Notes: generated from the letters alone by a model not told the origin. A stretch of DNA of 56,080 nucleotides from Mycolicibacterium chubuense (GCF_001044255.1 NZ_JYNX01000020.1:1-56080); one strand, 5' to 3'; counted from the stretch's first letter, positions 44,674-55,345 are shown. Numbers and translations: made by a program.

Positions 44674-46113
44674 ATGGCGGAATCGTTGACCAGCCAGGAG
44701 AGCGCGGACAGACAACCCGAACTGAAGCGGGTGATGGGTCCGGGTCTGCTGCTGTTGTTCATCGTCGGCGACATCCTCGGCACCGGCGTCTACGCGCTCG
44801 TCGGCGACGTGGCCGCTGAAGTCGGTGGTGCGGCCTGGCTTCCGTTCCTCGTCGCGTTCGGCATCGCAGCCGTCACGGCCTTCAGCTACCTGGAGCTGGT
44901 GACGAAGTACCCCCAGGCCGCGGGCGCCGCGCTGTACGCGCACAAGGCTTTCGGCATCCACTTCATCACGTTCCTGGTGGCGTTTGTGGTGATGTGCTCC
45001 GGGATCACCTCGGCCTCAACGGCTTCCAGGGCATTCGCGGCGAACTTCTTCGAAGGCATCGACGTCGACGCGCCCAAGCTCGGTGTGGCGATACTCGCAC
45101 TGGCGTTCATGGCGGCGCTCGCAGCGATCAACTTCCGCGGCGTCGGGGAGAGCGTCAAGCTCAACGTCGTCCTCACCATCGTCGAGATCACCGGCCTGGT
45201 GGTGGTGATCCTCGTCGGGCTGTGGGCGTTCACCGGCTCGGGCGACGTCGACTTCTCCCGCATCGTCGCGTTCGAGACGGCCAGCGACAAGAACACCTTT
45301 CTCGCCGTGACCGCGGCCACCTCCCTGGCGTTCTTCGCCATGGTCGGCTTCGAGGACTCGGTGAACATGGCCGAGGAGACCAAGGACCCGGTCAACACGT
45401 TCCCCAAGATCCTGCTGACCGGCCTGTCGATCGCCGGGGTGGTCTACGTCCTGGTGTCGATCGTCGCCGTGGCGCTGGTGCCGATCGGCACGCTGGAGGA
45501 GAGCGACACCCCGCTGGTCGAGGTGGTCAAAGCCGGTGCGCCGGGCCTGCCCATCGACACGATCCTGCCCTTCATCACCATGTTCGCGGTGTCGAACACC
45601 GCGCTGATCAACATGCTGATGGCGAGTCGCCTCATCTACGGCATGGCCCGCCAGCGGGTGCTGCCGCCGGTGCTCGGGACGGTGCACCCGACCCGCCGCT
45701 CGCCGTGGGTGGCCATCGTGTTCACCACGCTGATCGCGTTCGGGCTGATCCTCTACGTCAGCACCTTCGCCAGCAGCAACGCGATCTCCATCCTCGGTGG
45801 CACCACCAGCTTGCTGCTGCTCGCCGTGTTCGCGGTGGTCAACGTCGCGGTGCTGGTGCTGCGGCGCGATGTGCGGCAGGCCGGCGGGCACTTCAAGACG
45901 CCGACGATCATGCCGGTGATCGGGTTCGTGGTCTCGCTGTATCTGGTCACCCCGCTGTCCGGGCGGCCCGCGCAGCAGTACATCGTCGCGGGCGGGCTGG
46001 TCGCCCTCGGGGTGGTGCTGTTCTTCCTCACCCAGCTGATCAACCGTCAGCTCGGGATCCGCGATGCCCGCATCACGGACCCGACACACCTGGGCACAGG
46101 CCCCAACGACTGA
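44674..46113 (+). CDS. APC-superfamily amino acid permease
   Basis: About 479 residues and twelve predicted membrane spans. The first span contains GDILGTGVYALVG, the APC unwound-helix signature; later VGFEDSVNMAEETKDPVNTFPK and FAVSNTALINMLMASRLIYGMAR are typical of cationic and neutral amino acid carriers. ATG 44674 lies five bases after GGGGGAGG. Substrate is likely an amino acid, unknown which. A strong hairpin follows the stop. Confidence 0.9.
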   Translation: MAESLTSQESADRQPELKRVMGPGLLLLFIVGDILGTGVYALVGDVAAEVGGAAWLPFLVAFGIAAVTAFSYLELVTKYPQAAGAALYAHKAFGIHFITFLVAFVVMCSGITSASTASRAFAANFFEGIDVDAPKLGVAILALAFMAALAAINFRGVGESVKLNVVLTIVEITGLVVVILVGLWAFTGSGDVDFSRIVAFETASDKNTFLAVTAATSLAFFAMVGFEDSVNMAEETKDPVNTFPKILLTGLSIAGVVYVLVSIVAVALVPIGTLEESDTPLVEVVKAGAPGLPIDTILPFITMFAVSNTALINMLMASRLIYGMARQRVLPPVLGTVHPTRRSPWVAIVFTTLIAFGLILYVSTFASSNAISILGGTTSLLLLAVFAVVNVAVLVLRRDVRQAGGHFKTPTIMPVIGFVVSLYLVTPLSGRPAQQYIVAGGLVALGVVLFFLTQLINRQLGIRDARITDPTHLGTGPND

Positions 46114-46127
46114 CCCGGCCAGCTCTG

Positions 46128-46177
46128 GTGTGCGTCCAGATCGCTCACGGGGCCGCGTACGCGATCTGGCCGCACAC
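46128..46177. terminator. bidirectional hairpin terminator between the permease and relZ-like genes
   Basis: Left arm GTGTGCG-t-CCAGATCGC (46128-46144), right arm GCGATCTGG-c-CGCACAC (46161-46177), 16 paired positions with one mismatch and a 16-base loop. It fills the gap between two convergent genes and reaches the relZ-like stop. Confidence 0.75.
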
Positions 46178-47904
46178 TAGGCCGGCGGACGTCCCTGGCT
46201 GAGGCGAGCAGACCTGTTCTCCAGCAACTTGATTCGATGAGCGTTGCCGGGCAGGTCGATGTAGCGCGCACCGTAGACCGCCAGCAGCGCGTCGTCGAGG
46301 CGACGGACCGCGCCGGCGGGGAAGCGGTAATCCATCGCCGCGTTGACGGCGTCGGTGTCGACGCCCGCCAGCAGCGCGTCGACCTCGTCGATCGAGTCGA
46401 CGCCCAGGTCCAGCAGCAGCCCCGCCATCCAGCCGTAGTGGTCGGTGCGGGACCAGCCGGCTTCGGGGAAGCGGTTGGCCAGATAGGTCGCCAGCACCGG
46501 CGTCGGGATGCCGGCTCCCTCAGCGGACTGCGGCGCCCGATCGGCCGGTGTCGTGGACCGCAGCCGTTCGCGGATCGCCGAGAACTCCAGGTCCGCCAGC
46601 TCGAGCAGCCCGGCGGCGAGGGTGAACCGGCGATCCAGGTCGGGGGCGTCCTCCTCCGGGATCGACCCCTTGTAACGCACGTCGTGCTCGAACTCGGCCC
46701 ACGCGTGCTGCAGGATCGTGCGCACCTGCACCGACGCCGGCTGCTGCTCGCCCTCGATGCCCAGCAGCAGATGCCTGCTCGCGTAGCCCCAGCGGCCCTC
46801 GCTGGCCGTTTCCACCCCCATGTCGCGGTCGTCGAGCAGCCGCATCTCCTCACCGAGCAGCCGGGCCACCGCGGCCACGTCGTCGCGCAGGTAGGTGATG
46901 ACGCGCAACCCGATCTGGTCGGTGATCTCCGAGAGCGGATCGGCGTACAACCGGCGCCCGTCGACATGGCGATCGGCCTTGGCCGCGAAGGAGGCCACCG
47001 ACTTGGTCCGCGCCGTCACGCTGAGGTAGTTGATACCGGCGTCGTCCAGCAGTGCGGTCACCGCGGCTAGATACCGCTCGGTGGAGGCCACCAGGTGTGG
47101 ACGCCGCTCGGCATAGGTGGCGATGGCGTCGTGCACCGCCCCCGGCGTCGGCTCGGGCGGCGCGGGCTCCAGATCCGACGGCAGGGTGGGCGTGACGATG
47201 TAGCCGGTCTCGGCGTCCCCGTAGCACGTCACGCCGTCCGGCCGGCGCGCCGCGTACATCGCCACGTACGCGCACACCACCGCGTCGACCGGATCCTCGA
47301 CCCGGCGCAATTCGCTTTTGCGCTCGGCCTTCTCGGCCATCGCGCGCAGCCCGATCCAGTCCTCGCAGTCAACCACCCGCAACGACGGGTCCGCGGTGGC
47401 CAGCCCCTCGACGAGCTCCATGAGCCGCAGCAGTTCCGCGCGCAGTTGCGCGACGCCGCGGCCGGGCTTCGCCTTGTACTTCAGCGTGCGGCCCAACCGG
47501 AACAGCGCCACCGTCGCCGCGTGCGGATACACCTCCAGCGCGCGCCGGGGCGACCCCGAGAGTGGATCGATGTCGAGGTCGAGTGCCTCGGCGAGGCGGC
47601 CCGCGCGGGTGCCGTCGGCGAACTCCGGTTTCCCGGTGTTCGACGGGTGCGTGCCGGCCTGAAACCGCGCGAAGTCGGCGTTGAGCGCGCGCTCGGCGGG
47701 CCGCTGGCCGGTCGCGTTGGTGACGATGATCGGCGCGTCGATGCCGACGACGCAGTCGCCCTCCACGAAGGGGGCCACCGCGGACCGGATGCTGGCGTCG
47801 TCGGTGACCGCAGAGGCCGCCACCAGCCGTCCGCCGTCGTCGACGACGGCGACCCCGGTGGGTTTGCGCTGGCCCCAGGCCAGGTCCAGACCGACGAAAT
47901 ACAT
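46177..47904 (-). CDS. relZ: DUF429-RelA/SpoT synthetase fusion (RelZ-like small alarmone synthetase)
   Basis: 575 residues. Residues 1 to about 245 are a DUF429 domain of RNase H fold (GLDLAWGQRKPTGVAVV, VVGIDAPI, ALEVYPHAA and EDPVDAVVCAYVA). Residues about 258-420 are a (p)ppGpp synthetase domain: SVTARTKSVASFAAK, EITDQIGLRVI with Asp329, GYASRH, SVQVRTILQHAWAEFEHDVRYKG. No HD hydrolase, TGS or ACT domain is present. A remaining 150 residues are helical. M. smegmatis RelZ (MS_RHII-RSD, MSMEG_5849) is known with an RNase HII-like domain fused to a synthetase and seems to be the same protein. The place corresponds to Rv0776c, which is much shorter. Confidence 0.88.
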   Translation of the reverse strand: MYFVGLDLAWGQRKPTGVAVVDDGGRLVAASAVTDDASIRSAVAPFVEGDCVVGIDAPIIVTNATGQRPAERALNADFARFQAGTHPSNTGKPEFADGTRAGRLAEALDLDIDPLSGSPRRALEVYPHAATVALFRLGRTLKYKAKPGRGVAQLRAELLRLMELVEGLATADPSLRVVDCEDWIGLRAMAEKAERKSELRRVEDPVDAVVCAYVAMYAARRPDGVTCYGDAETGYIVTPTLPSDLEPAPPEPTPGAVHDAIATYAERRPHLVASTERYLAAVTALLDDAGINYLSVTARTKSVASFAAKADRHVDGRRLYADPLSEITDQIGLRVITYLRDDVAAVARLLGEEMRLLDDRDMGVETASEGRWGYASRHLLLGIEGEQQPASVQVRTILQHAWAEFEHDVRYKGSIPEEDAPDLDRRFTLAAGLLELADLEFSAIRERLRSTTPADRAPQSAEGAGIPTPVLATYLANRFPEAGWSRTDHYGWMAGLLLDLGVDSIDEVDALLAGVDTDAVNAAMDYRFPAGAVRRLDDALLAVYGARYIDLPGNAHRIKLLENRSARLSQGRPPA

Positions 47905-47922
47905 GGCCCCTACTGTGCCCGA

Positions 47923-47928
47923 TAGGCT
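47923..47928 (+). promoter_or_regulatory. -10 element TAGGCT of purB (leaderless)
   Basis: TAGGCT is followed by eight bases and GTG 47937. It is the same hexamer as in front of purC. Confidence 0.5.
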
Positions 47929-47936
47929 GTTGGGCC

Positions 47937-49364
47937 GTGAGCATCCCTAACGTCCTGGCCAGTCGCTACGCCAGCGAGGAGATGGTCGCCATCTGGTCGC
48001 CGCAGGCCAAGATCGTCGCCGAACGCCGGCTGTGGCTCGCCGTCCTGCGGGCCCAGATAGAGCTCGGCATAAAGGGCGCAGACGTCCCCGCGGGTGTGGT
48101 CGACGACTACGAGCGGGTGATCGACGACGTCGACCTCGACTCGATCGCCGCGCGCGAGCGGGTGCTGCGCCACGACGTCAAGGCGCGCATCGAGGAGTTC
48201 AACGCACTCGCCGGCCACGAGCACGTGCACAAGGGCATGACCAGCCGCGACCTGACCGAGAACGTCGAGCAGATGCAGATCCGGCGCTCGCTGCAGCTCG
48301 TGCACGCCCGCGGCGTCGCCGTCGTCGCCCGGCTGGCCGAGCGGGCTTCGCTCTACCGCGACCTGGTGATGGCCGGCCGCAGCCACAACGTCGCCGCGCA
48401 GGCCACCACCCTGGGCAAGCGGTTCGCGTCGGCGGCCGAGGAGACGCTGGTGGCGCTGCAGCGGGTCAGCGAGCTCATCGACCGGTATCCGCTGCGCGGC
48501 ATCAAGGGCCCGATGGGCACCGGCCAGGACATGCTCGACCTGTTCGACGGGGACACCCGCCGGCTGGCCGACCTCGAGACGCGGGTGGCGCAGTTCCTCG
48601 GGTTCACCGAGATCCTGACCAGCGTCGGCCAGGTGTATCCGCGCTCCCTGGACCACGACGTCGTGTCGGCGCTCGTGCAGCTCGGCGCCGGACCGTCCTC
48701 GCTGGCCCACACCATCCGGCTGATGGCCGGCCACGAACTGGTGACCGAAGGGTTCGCCCCCGGTCAGGTCGGATCGTCGGCCATGCCGCACAAGATGAAC
48801 ACCCGCAGCTGCGAACGGGTCAACGGACTGCAGGTCGTACTGCGCGGATATGCCTCCATGGCAGCCGAATTGGCGGGTGCGCAGTGGAACGAGGGTGACG
48901 TGTTCTGCTCAGTGGTGCGCCGGGTCGCGCTGCCCGACGCGTTCTTCGCCCTCGACGGACAGACCGAGACCTTCCTGACCGTCCTCGACGAGTTCGGCGC
49001 CTACCCGGCGGTGATCCAACGCGAACTGGACCGCTACCTCCCGTTCCTGGCGACGACGCGCATGCTCATCGCGGCGGTGCGCGCGGGTGTCGGGCGGGAG
49101 ACCGCGCACGAGGTGATCAAGGAACACGCGGTCGCGGTGGCGCTGGCGATGCGCGAGCGCGGGGCCGAACCCGACCTGCTCGACCGGTTGGCCGCCGATC
49201 CGCGGCTGCCGCTGGACCGGGCCGCGCTCGACGCCGCGCTGGCCGACAAGCAGGTCTTCACCGGCGCCGCGGGCGATCAGGTCGACCGGGTGGTCGCCGC
49301 CGTCGACGACCTCGTCGCGCGCTATCCCGACGCCGCCGCGTACACCTCCGGCGCGATCCTGTGA
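47937..49364 (+). CDS. purB: adenylosuccinate lyase PurB
   Basis: 475-residue lyase acting twice in purine synthesis, on SAICAR and adenylosuccinate. It has [34 protein letters not shown], and the signature [17 protein letters not shown], whose Ser is the general-acid/base residue. GTG 47937 fits a leaderless start. Corresponds to Rv0777. Its TGA overlaps the cyp126 GTG. Confidence 0.97.
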   Translation: MSIPNVLASRYASEEMVAIWSPQAKIVAERRLWLAVLRAQIELGIKGADVPAGVVDDYERVIDDVDLDSIAARERVLRHDVKARIEEFNALAGHEHVHKGMTSRDLTENVEQMQIRRSLQLVHARGVAVVARLAERASLYRDLVMAGRSHNVAAQATTLGKRFASAAEETLVALQRVSELIDRYPLRGIKGPMGTGQDMLDLFDGDTRRLADLETRVAQFLGFTEILTSVGQVYPRSLDHDVVSALVQLGAGPSSLAHTIRLMAGHELVTEGFAPGQVGSSAMPHKMNTRSCERVNGLQVVLRGYASMAAELAGAQWNEGDVFCSVVRRVALPDAFFALDGQTETFLTVLDEFGAYPAVIQRELDRYLPFLATTRMLIAAVRAGVGRETAHEVIKEHAVAVALAMRERGAEPDLLDRLAADPRLPLDRAALDAALADKQVFTGAAGDQVDRVVAAVDDLVARYPDAAAYTSGAIL

Positions 49365-50590
49365 CGGTGACCGCGGGCATGCTGGCCGGGATCGACTTCA
49401 CCGATCTCGACAACTTCGCCGCGGGATTCCCGCACGAGCTGTTCGCGCTGCACCGCGAGCAGGCGCCGGTCCACTGGCACGAACCGACCGAGAACACCCC
49501 CGACGGCGAAGGCTTCTGGTCGGTGGCCACGCACGCCGAAACCCTTGCCGTGCTGCGGGATCCGGAGACGTACTCGTCGGTGACCGGAGGCGACCGGCCG
49601 TTCGGCGGGACGCTGCTGCAGGACCTGTCCATCGCCGGTCAGCTGCTGAACATGATGGACGACCCGCGCCACGGCGCGGTGCGCCGGCTGGTCAGCTCCG
49701 GCCTGACCCCGCGCATGATCCGGCGCGTCGAGGACGACCTGCGCACCCGGGCGCGCCGTCTGCTCGATCAGGTGAACCCCGCCGAGCCGTTCGATTTCGT
49801 CACCGACATCGCCGCCGAAGTGCCGATGCAGATGATCTGCATCCTGCTCGGAGTGCCGGAATCCGAACGGCATTGGCTCTTCGAGGCGATCGAACCCAGC
49901 TTCGACTTCGGCGGATCCCGGCGGGCCGCGATCACCCGGCTCTCGGTCGAGGAGGCCGGCTCGCGGATGTTCGCCTACGGCCAGGAACTGATCGCCGCGA
50001 AGAAGGCCGCGCCGAGCGACGACATGCTCTCGGTGGTGGTGAACTCCGGCGACCCGGAGCTGACCGACATCGAGAGCTACCTGTTCTTCAACCTGCTGTT
50101 CAGCGCCGGCGCCGAGACCACCCGCAACGCCATCGCCGGCGGACTGCTGGCCCTGGTCGAGAACCCGCAGGCCTACGCGGCGCTGCGCGCGGACCCCGGC
50201 CTCCTGCCGACAGCGATCGAGGAGATGGTGCGCTGGACCTCGCCGTCACCGTCCAAGCGGCGCACCGCCACCCGGCCGGCAACGCTCGGCGGACACCGCA
50301 TCGAGCCCGGGCAGAAGGTCCTGGTCTGGGAGGGCTCGGCGAACCGCGACGCGGCGGTGTTCACCGACCCCGACCGCTTCGACATCGCGCGCAAACCCAA
50401 TCCGCACTTGGGTTTCGGCCAGGGTGTGCACTACTGCCTGGGCGCCAACCTCGCCCGGCTCGAGCTGCGGGTGATCTTCGAGGAACTGCTCGGGCGTTTC
50501 TCGACGGTGCGGCTGGCCGCGCCCGTGGAGTGGACCCGTAGCAATCGGCACACCGGCATTCGCCACCTGGTGGTCGAACTGCGGGCGTGA
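49361..50590 (+). CDS. cyp126: cytochrome P450 CYP126
   Basis: 409 residues. I-helix [16 protein letters not shown], ExxR in EEMVR, heme loop [21 protein letters not shown]. The location between purB and purC, with the start overlapping purB as GTGA, is that of Rv0778 (CYP126). Co-transcription with a purine gene is notable; the natural substrate remains unclear, although azole binding of CYP126A1 is reported. Confidence 0.94.
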   Translation: MTVTAGMLAGIDFTDLDNFAAGFPHELFALHREQAPVHWHEPTENTPDGEGFWSVATHAETLAVLRDPETYSSVTGGDRPFGGTLLQDLSIAGQLLNMMDDPRHGAVRRLVSSGLTPRMIRRVEDDLRTRARRLLDQVNPAEPFDFVTDIAAEVPMQMICILLGVPESERHWLFEAIEPSFDFGGSRRAAITRLSVEEAGSRMFAYGQELIAAKKAAPSDDMLSVVVNSGDPELTDIESYLFFNLLFSAGAETTRNAIAGGLLALVENPQAYAALRADPGLLPTAIEEMVRWTSPSPSKRRTATRPATLGGHRIEPGQKVLVWEGSANRDAAVFTDPDRFDIARKPNPHLGFGQGVHYCLGANLARLELRVIFEELLGRFSTVRLAAPVEWTRSNRHTGIRHLVVELRA

Positions 50591-50596
50591 CCCCTC

Positions 50597-50602
50597 TACC
50601 CT
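50597..50602 (+). promoter_or_regulatory. -10 element TACCCT of the DUF1707 gene (leaderless)
   Basis: TACCCT, seven bases, ATG 50610. Confidence 0.45.
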
Positions 50603-50609
50603 GGAGCCG

Positions 50610-51191
50610 ATGGACTCTGAACAACCCGATCTGAGGGTCTCGGATGCCGACCGGGCCGCGGTGACGCGGGCTCTCGAAAGCGCCGTGGGGCAGGGAATGC
50701 TCTCACTCGACGAGTACACCGAACGCGTCGACGCCGTGCTGGCCGCCCGCACCCGAAGTGAACTCGATGCCGTGATCGCCGACCTGCCGGTGAATCGCCG
50801 ACCGGTGGCCGGCATCGACGGGCAGCCGCATGAGCTGCGCAGCTGGATGTCGAGCATCTCCCGCAAAGGTCGGTGGACGGTGCCGCCGCGGCTGCTGCTG
50901 AGGACCCGGATGTGTTCCACCACTCTCGATTTCACCGGCGCGGTCGTGCACGGGGCGCTGGTGGAGATCGAGATCGACGACTATCTCGGTTCCACCGAGC
51001 TGATCCTGCCCGACGGGGCGACCGCCGACCTCAACGGTGTGGCGAATTTCGCCGCCTCCACCGCGGTCAAGGTGGCGGCCAGCCCGCCGTCGAGCCGGCT
51101 GCACGTGGTCGTCAGGGGCCGGGTGCGATTCGGCTCGCTGACGGCGCGGCATCCGTTCGGGACGACGCTGCGCCACTGGATGTCGCACTGA
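50610..51191 (+). CDS. DUF1707 (SHOCT-like) protein
   Basis: 193 residues. The first 55 (LRVSDADRAAVTRALESAVG then LSLDEYTERVDAVLAARTRSELDAVIADLP) are the DUF1707 domain found in many actinobacterial proteins, often beside membrane or regulatory modules. The rest resembles a beta-rich cell-wall-active antibiotics-response type domain (VEIEIDDYLGSTELILPDGATADLNG). No membrane span is clear. Probably a stress-response protein; function unknown. Not present at this spot in M. tuberculosis as far as I recall. Confidence 0.8.
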   Translation: MDSEQPDLRVSDADRAAVTRALESAVGQGMLSLDEYTERVDAVLAARTRSELDAVIADLPVNRRPVAGIDGQPHELRSWMSSISRKGRWTVPPRLLLRTRMCSTTLDFTGAVVHGALVEIEIDDYLGSTELILPDGATADLNGVANFAASTAVKVAASPPSSRLHVVVRGRVRFGSLTARHPFGTTLRHWMSH

Positions 51192-51206
51192 CGCGGTTCG
51201 CCGGGG

Positions 51207-51848
51207 TCACGTGTGGCGCAGATTGGCCGCGCGGATGCCCGTCGCCCGCAGTTCCAGGGCGGCCAGCCCGCGGATCGCGGTGCGGTCCTGACTGCGCCAC
51301 GCGCCGACCGGGTCCGGGCTGACGGCGGCGAGCTTGGCCAGCGGGCGGTTCGCCAGCGCCCGCAGCGCCAGCAGTTCCTCGCCGGCGGCGGTCGACGCCA
51401 GTGTGATGGCGGTCCACTGACGCCGGAAGAAGCGCACGCGCAGAAACAGCCACGGCATCATCAGCGCGAGAATCGGTGGTGCAGCCACGGCCAGGGCCAG
51501 CAGCCAGGCCAGCCACCCGGCCGTCACCCCCAGGGACTGCCCGGCACCGGCGATCTCGCGGGCGGCGTCACCGGCCGCGCTGAGCGGACTGGCCAGCGAA
51601 TCGCCGATCAGGGGCACGTTGTCGGCGCTGCGGCCCGCGGAGTCGAGGTTGCCCGCCACCCCGTTGGCGCCGCTCTCCACCCGATAGCCGAACTCGGCGA
51701 TCGTCGCGACCGCCGAGTGCACGGCCATGCCGACGAACACCCAGACCGCCGTCCAGGCGATCACCACCAGGTCGCTGAACAGCTGGGACAGCAGCCGGCC
51801 GGGCGTTGTGGCGTAGGGGACCCACCGCGATTTCATGCGATCGATCAC
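51207..51848 (-). CDS. membrane protein (Rv0779c-like)
   Basis: 213 residues with two strong hydrophobic segments: LFSDLVVIAWTAVWVFVGMAV (about 22-42) and WLAWLLALAVAAPPILALMM (about 110-135). Both flank an extracytoplasmic loop of about 65 residues, and a basic cytoplasmic C-terminal half follows. Position between cyp126 and purC matches Rv0779c, uncharacterised. Start GTG 51848 or ATG 51836 (MKSRWVPYATT); neither has a clear ribosome site. Confidence 0.82.
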   Translation of the reverse strand: MIDRMKSRWVPYATTPGRLLSQLFSDLVVIAWTAVWVFVGMAVHSAVATIAEFGYRVESGANGVAGNLDSAGRSADNVPLIGDSLASPLSAAGDAAREIAGAGQSLGVTAGWLAWLLALAVAAPPILALMMPWLFLRVRFFRRQWTAITLASTAAGEELLALRALANRPLAKLAAVSPDPVGAWRSQDRTAIRGLAALELRATGIRAANLRHT

Positions 51849-51876
51849 AGCACACAGAGCGTCTCCGGTGGACCGA

Positions 51877-51882
51877 TAGGCT
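51877..51882 (+). promoter_or_regulatory. -10 element TAGGCT of purC (leaderless)
   Basis: TAGGCT, six bases, ATG 51889, with no Shine-Dalgarno sequence. Confidence 0.5.
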
Positions 51883-51888
51883 GACCCG

Positions 51889-52782
51889 ATGCGCCCCGCT
51901 CTGTCCGACTATAAGCACGTCGCCAGCGGAAAGGTTCGCGAGATCTACCGCGTGGACGACCGGCACCTGTTGTTCGTCGCCACTGACCGCATCTCGGCCT
52001 ACGACTACATCCTCGACAGCGAGATCCCCGACAAGGGCCGCATCCTGACCGCGATGAGCGTGTTCTTCTTCGACCATCTGCAGGTGCCCCACCACCTGGC
52101 CGGTGCGCCCGACGACGCCCGGATCCCCGAGGAGGTACTCGGCCGTGCGCTGGTGGTGCGGCAGCTGGACATGCTGCCGGTCGAGGCGGTGGCCCGCGGC
52201 TACCTCACCGGATCGGGGCTGATCGACTACCAGAAGACCGGCAGCGTCTGTGGGATCCCGCTGCCGCCGGGGCTGGTGGAGGCCAGTCGGTTCGCCGAGC
52301 CGCTGTTCACCCCCGCGACCAAAGCCGAACTCGGTGAGCACGACGTCAACATCACGTTCGACGACGTCGTCGGCTTGATCGGGGCGGAGCGAGCCGAACA
52401 GCTGAAGGAGCGCACGCTGCAGACCTACCGCCGGGGCGCCGAGCACGCGTTGACCAAGGGCATCATCGTCGCCGACACCAAGTTCGAGTTCGGTGTCGAC
52501 GGATCCGGTGAACTGGTCCTCGCCGACGAGGTGTTCACCCCCGACTCGTCGCGCTACTGGCCCGCCGATGACTACACCGAAGGCGTCGTGCAGAACAGCT
52601 TCGACAAGCAATTCGTGCGCAACTGGTTGACCGGCCCCGAGTCGGGGTGGGACCGCCACGGCGACCGGCCCCCACCGCCGCTGCCCGCCGACATCGTCGA
52701 CGCCACGCGAGCGCGCTACATCGAAGCTTACGAACGCATTTCAGGGTTGCGTTTCGACGACTGGATCGGAGGGCGGCTGTGA
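51889..52782 (+). CDS. purC: SAICAR synthase PurC
   Basis: 297 residues of phosphoribosylaminoimidazole-succinocarboxamide synthase: [46 protein letters not shown] and [12 protein letters not shown] are all family signatures. Corresponds to Rv0780. Overlaps ptrB as GTGA. Confidence 0.97.
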   Translation: MRPALSDYKHVASGKVREIYRVDDRHLLFVATDRISAYDYILDSEIPDKGRILTAMSVFFFDHLQVPHHLAGAPDDARIPEEVLGRALVVRQLDMLPVEAVARGYLTGSGLIDYQKTGSVCGIPLPPGLVEASRFAEPLFTPATKAELGEHDVNITFDDVVGLIGAERAEQLKERTLQTYRRGAEHALTKGIIVADTKFEFGVDGSGELVLADEVFTPDSSRYWPADDYTEGVVQNSFDKQFVRNWLTGPESGWDRHGDRPPPPLPADIVDATRARYIEAYERISGLRFDDWIGGRL

Positions 52783-54893
52783 AGCCACCGGTGGCCAAGC
52801 GGGTCGACCATCACCGGGAACACCACGGTGACGTGTTCGTCGACCCCTACGAATGGCTGCGGGAGAAGGCCAGCACCGAGGTGATCGAGCATCTCGAGGC
52901 CGAGAACGCCTACACCGAGCACGTGACGGCCGATCTGGCGCCGTTGCGGCAGCAGATCTTCGACGAGATCAAGGCGCGCACCAAGGAGACCGACCTTTCG
53001 GTTCCGACCAGGCGCGGGGACTGGTGGTATTACGGCCGCAGCTTCGCCGGCAAGCAGTACGGAGTGCAGTGCCGTTGCCCCGTCACCGATCCCGACGACT
53101 GGACACCGCCCCAGCTGACCGAGGACGTCGACATTCCCGGCGAGCAGGTGCTGCTCGACGAGAACGTCGAGGCCGAGGGACACGACTTCTTCTCCCTCGG
53201 CGCCGCCAGCGTCAGCGTGGACGGCAACATCCTGGCCTACTCCGTGGACGTCAAGGGCGACGAGCGATACACGTTGCGCTTCAAGGACTTGCGGACCGGA
53301 GAGCGCTACGACGACGAGATCGTCGGCATCGGCGCCGGGGCGACGTGGGCCGCCGACAACAAAACCGTCTACTACGTGACCGTGGACGACGCGTGGCGGC
53401 CCGACACCGTGTGGCGGCACCGGCTGGGCGGGGGACTGCCGGCCGAGAAGGTGTATCACGAACCCGACGAACGCTTCTGGGTCGCGGCGGGGCGGACCCG
53501 CAGCAACCGGTACGTGATCATCGCGGCGGGCAGCGCCGTCACCTCGGAACTGCGGTACGCCGACGCGACCGACGGCGAGGCCGAGTTCACCACGATCTGG
53601 CCGCGTCGGGAGTCGGTCGAGTACTCCGTCGAGCACGCCGTCGTGGGCGGCGAGGACCGGTTCCTCATCCTGCACAACGACGGTGCGGAGAACTTCTCCC
53701 TGGTCGAGGCGCCGGTCGCCGACCCGTCGAACTACCGCACGCTGATCGAACACCGCAGCGATGTGCGGCTGGACGCGGTCGACGCCTTCGAGAACCTGTT
53801 GGTGGTCAGCTACCGCAGCGAGGCGCTGCCCCGCATCCAGCTGTGGCCGCTGCGCGGCACCGGATACGGTGAGCCGCAGGACATCCGGTTCGACTCCGAG
53901 CTGATGTCGGTGGGTCTGTCGGCCAATCCGAACTGGAGCGCGCCGAAACTGCGGATCGGGGCGACGTCGTTCGTGACGCCGGTGCGCATCTACGACCTCG
54001 ACCTCGCCACCGGCGTGCGCACGCTGCTGCGTGAGCAGCCGGTGCTGGGCGACTACCGGCCCGAGGACTATGTCGAGCGGCGGGACTGGGCGATCGCCGA
54101 AGACGGTGCGCGCGTGCCCATCTCGATCGTGCACCGCGTCGGGCTGGGCACACCGGCGCCGCTGCTGCTCTACGGCTACGGCGCCTACGAATCCTGCGAG
54201 GACCCCCGGTTCTCGATCGCGCGGCTCTCGCTGCTCGACCGCGGCATGATCTACGCCGTGGCGCATGTGCGCGGCGGCGGGGAACTCGGCCGGCTCTGGT
54301 ACGAGCGCGGCAAGCTGCTGGAGAAGCGGAACACCTTCACCGACTTCATCGCCGCGGGACGCCATCTCGTCGACACCGGCGTCACGGTGCCGGAGAAGAT
54401 GGTGGCCTACGGCGGCAGCGCCGGTGGTCTGCTCATGGGCGCGGTGGCCAACATGGCACCTGAGCTGTTCGCCGGGATCCTGGCCGCGGTGCCGTTCGTC
54501 GACCCGCTCACCACGATCCTCGATCCGTCGCTGCCGCTGACGGTCACCGAGTGGGACGAGTGGGGCAATCCGCTGGAGGATCCCGACGTCTACCACTACA
54601 TGAAGTCGTATTCGCCGTACGAGAACGTCGAGGCCAAGCGGTACCCGGCAATCCTGGCGATGACGTCGCTCAACGACACCCGTGTCTACTACGTCGAACC
54701 CGCGAAATGGATTGCCGCACTGCGCCATGTGCAGGTCGATCCCGGCAGCGACGGTGCGCGGGTCCTGCTGAAGACCGAGATGAACGCCGGTCACGGCGGA
54801 ATCAGCGGACGCTACGAGCGCTGGAAGGAAGCCGCGTTCCAGTACGCGTGGCTACTGGACGTGGCCGGCGCCGGGAATGATTCCAGCGCCTAA
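52779..54893 (+). CDS. ptrB: oligopeptidase B (prolyl oligopeptidase family), intact
   Basis: 704-residue serine peptidase. The N-terminal seven-bladed propeller region follows [26 protein letters not shown]; the catalytic part has the nucleophile Ser in [13 protein letters not shown], the Asp region [12 protein letters not shown] and His in [14 protein letters not shown] 52779 overlaps the purC stop, so it is translationally coupled. In M. tuberculosis this gene is split into Rv0781/Rv0782 (ptrBa, ptrBb); here it reads through without a break. It cleaves small peptides after basic residues. Confidence 0.95.
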   Translation: MKPPVAKRVDHHREHHGDVFVDPYEWLREKASTEVIEHLEAENAYTEHVTADLAPLRQQIFDEIKARTKETDLSVPTRRGDWWYYGRSFAGKQYGVQCRCPVTDPDDWTPPQLTEDVDIPGEQVLLDENVEAEGHDFFSLGAASVSVDGNILAYSVDVKGDERYTLRFKDLRTGERYDDEIVGIGAGATWAADNKTVYYVTVDDAWRPDTVWRHRLGGGLPAEKVYHEPDERFWVAAGRTRSNRYVIIAAGSAVTSELRYADATDGEAEFTTIWPRRESVEYSVEHAVVGGEDRFLILHNDGAENFSLVEAPVADPSNYRTLIEHRSDVRLDAVDAFENLLVVSYRSEALPRIQLWPLRGTGYGEPQDIRFDSELMSVGLSANPNWSAPKLRIGATSFVTPVRIYDLDLATGVRTLLREQPVLGDYRPEDYVERRDWAIAEDGARVPISIVHRVGLGTPAPLLLYGYGAYESCEDPRFSIARLSLLDRGMIYAVAHVRGGGELGRLWYERGKLLEKRNTFTDFIAAGRHLVDTGVTVPEKMVAYGGSAGGLLMGAVANMAPELFAGILAAVPFVDPLTTILDPSLPLTVTEWDEWGNPLEDPDVYHYMKSYSPYENVEAKRYPAILAMTSLNDTRVYYVEPAKWIAALRHVQVDPGSDGARVLLKTEMNAGHGGISGRYERWKEAAFQYAWLLDVAGAGNDSSA

Positions 54894-55306
54894 TCGGTCC
54901 GGCCGTCGTGATCCCCATCGGCCTCGTCGAGTCGCCGAAAGGCGTCCTGCCAGTCCGGAGGGAAATGGCCTTCAGGCTCCCAGAAGGTGAAAACGGAGTC
55001 GGCCATCCTCCTTCTGAACCTGGTCATCGTTGCGGCGTGCGGTTGCCTGGCCACCGCCGCATCCAGCGCGGAGCGATCGCGCCAGGCCGATAGCGTGAAG
55101 AAGGTTCTCCTCATCGGTCGGGCGATCAGGGATACACCGCTGACGCCGGGCGACCGCAGCATTTGACGGCGTATTCGCAACGCCGCAACGAAGAAGCAGG
55201 GCACGTCTCGCCATCGTCTCAGCTCGAAGCTGGAAGCCATCACCAGGGCTGCAGGTTCGTGGTGGGCATGGTTGCCAGTGGGTGTGGTCCACGGAAGGGT
55301 CGGCAT
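54890..55306 (-). CDS. DUF3291-like small protein
   Basis: 138 residues. The order of strands and helices (FELRRWRDVPCFFVAALRIRRQ, GVSGVSLIARPMRRTFFTLSAWRDRSAL, HAATMTRFRRRMADSVFTFWEP) suggests a dimeric alpha-beta barrel such as DUF3291 or spheroidene-monooxygenase-like proteins. ATG 55306 has GGAGAGG six bases before it. It is divergent from the TetR gene across 113 bases with two shared operators, so it is the probable regulated gene. Its stop overlaps the ptrB TAA within CTAA. Confidence 0.7.
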   Translation of the reverse strand: MPTLPWTTPTGNHAHHEPAALVMASSFELRRWRDVPCFFVAALRIRRQMLRSPGVSGVSLIARPMRRTFFTLSAWRDRSALDAAVARQPHAATMTRFRRRMADSVFTFWEPEGHFPPDWQDAFRRLDEADGDHDGRTD

Positions 55307-55345
55307 GAAGAACCTCTCCAACTCGGTCTGCTGACGGTAGACGAC

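Noticed and set aside
52728-54794. 688-residue open frame opposite ptrB
   Set aside because: Antisense shadow of oligopeptidase B with no ribosome site or recognisable domain.
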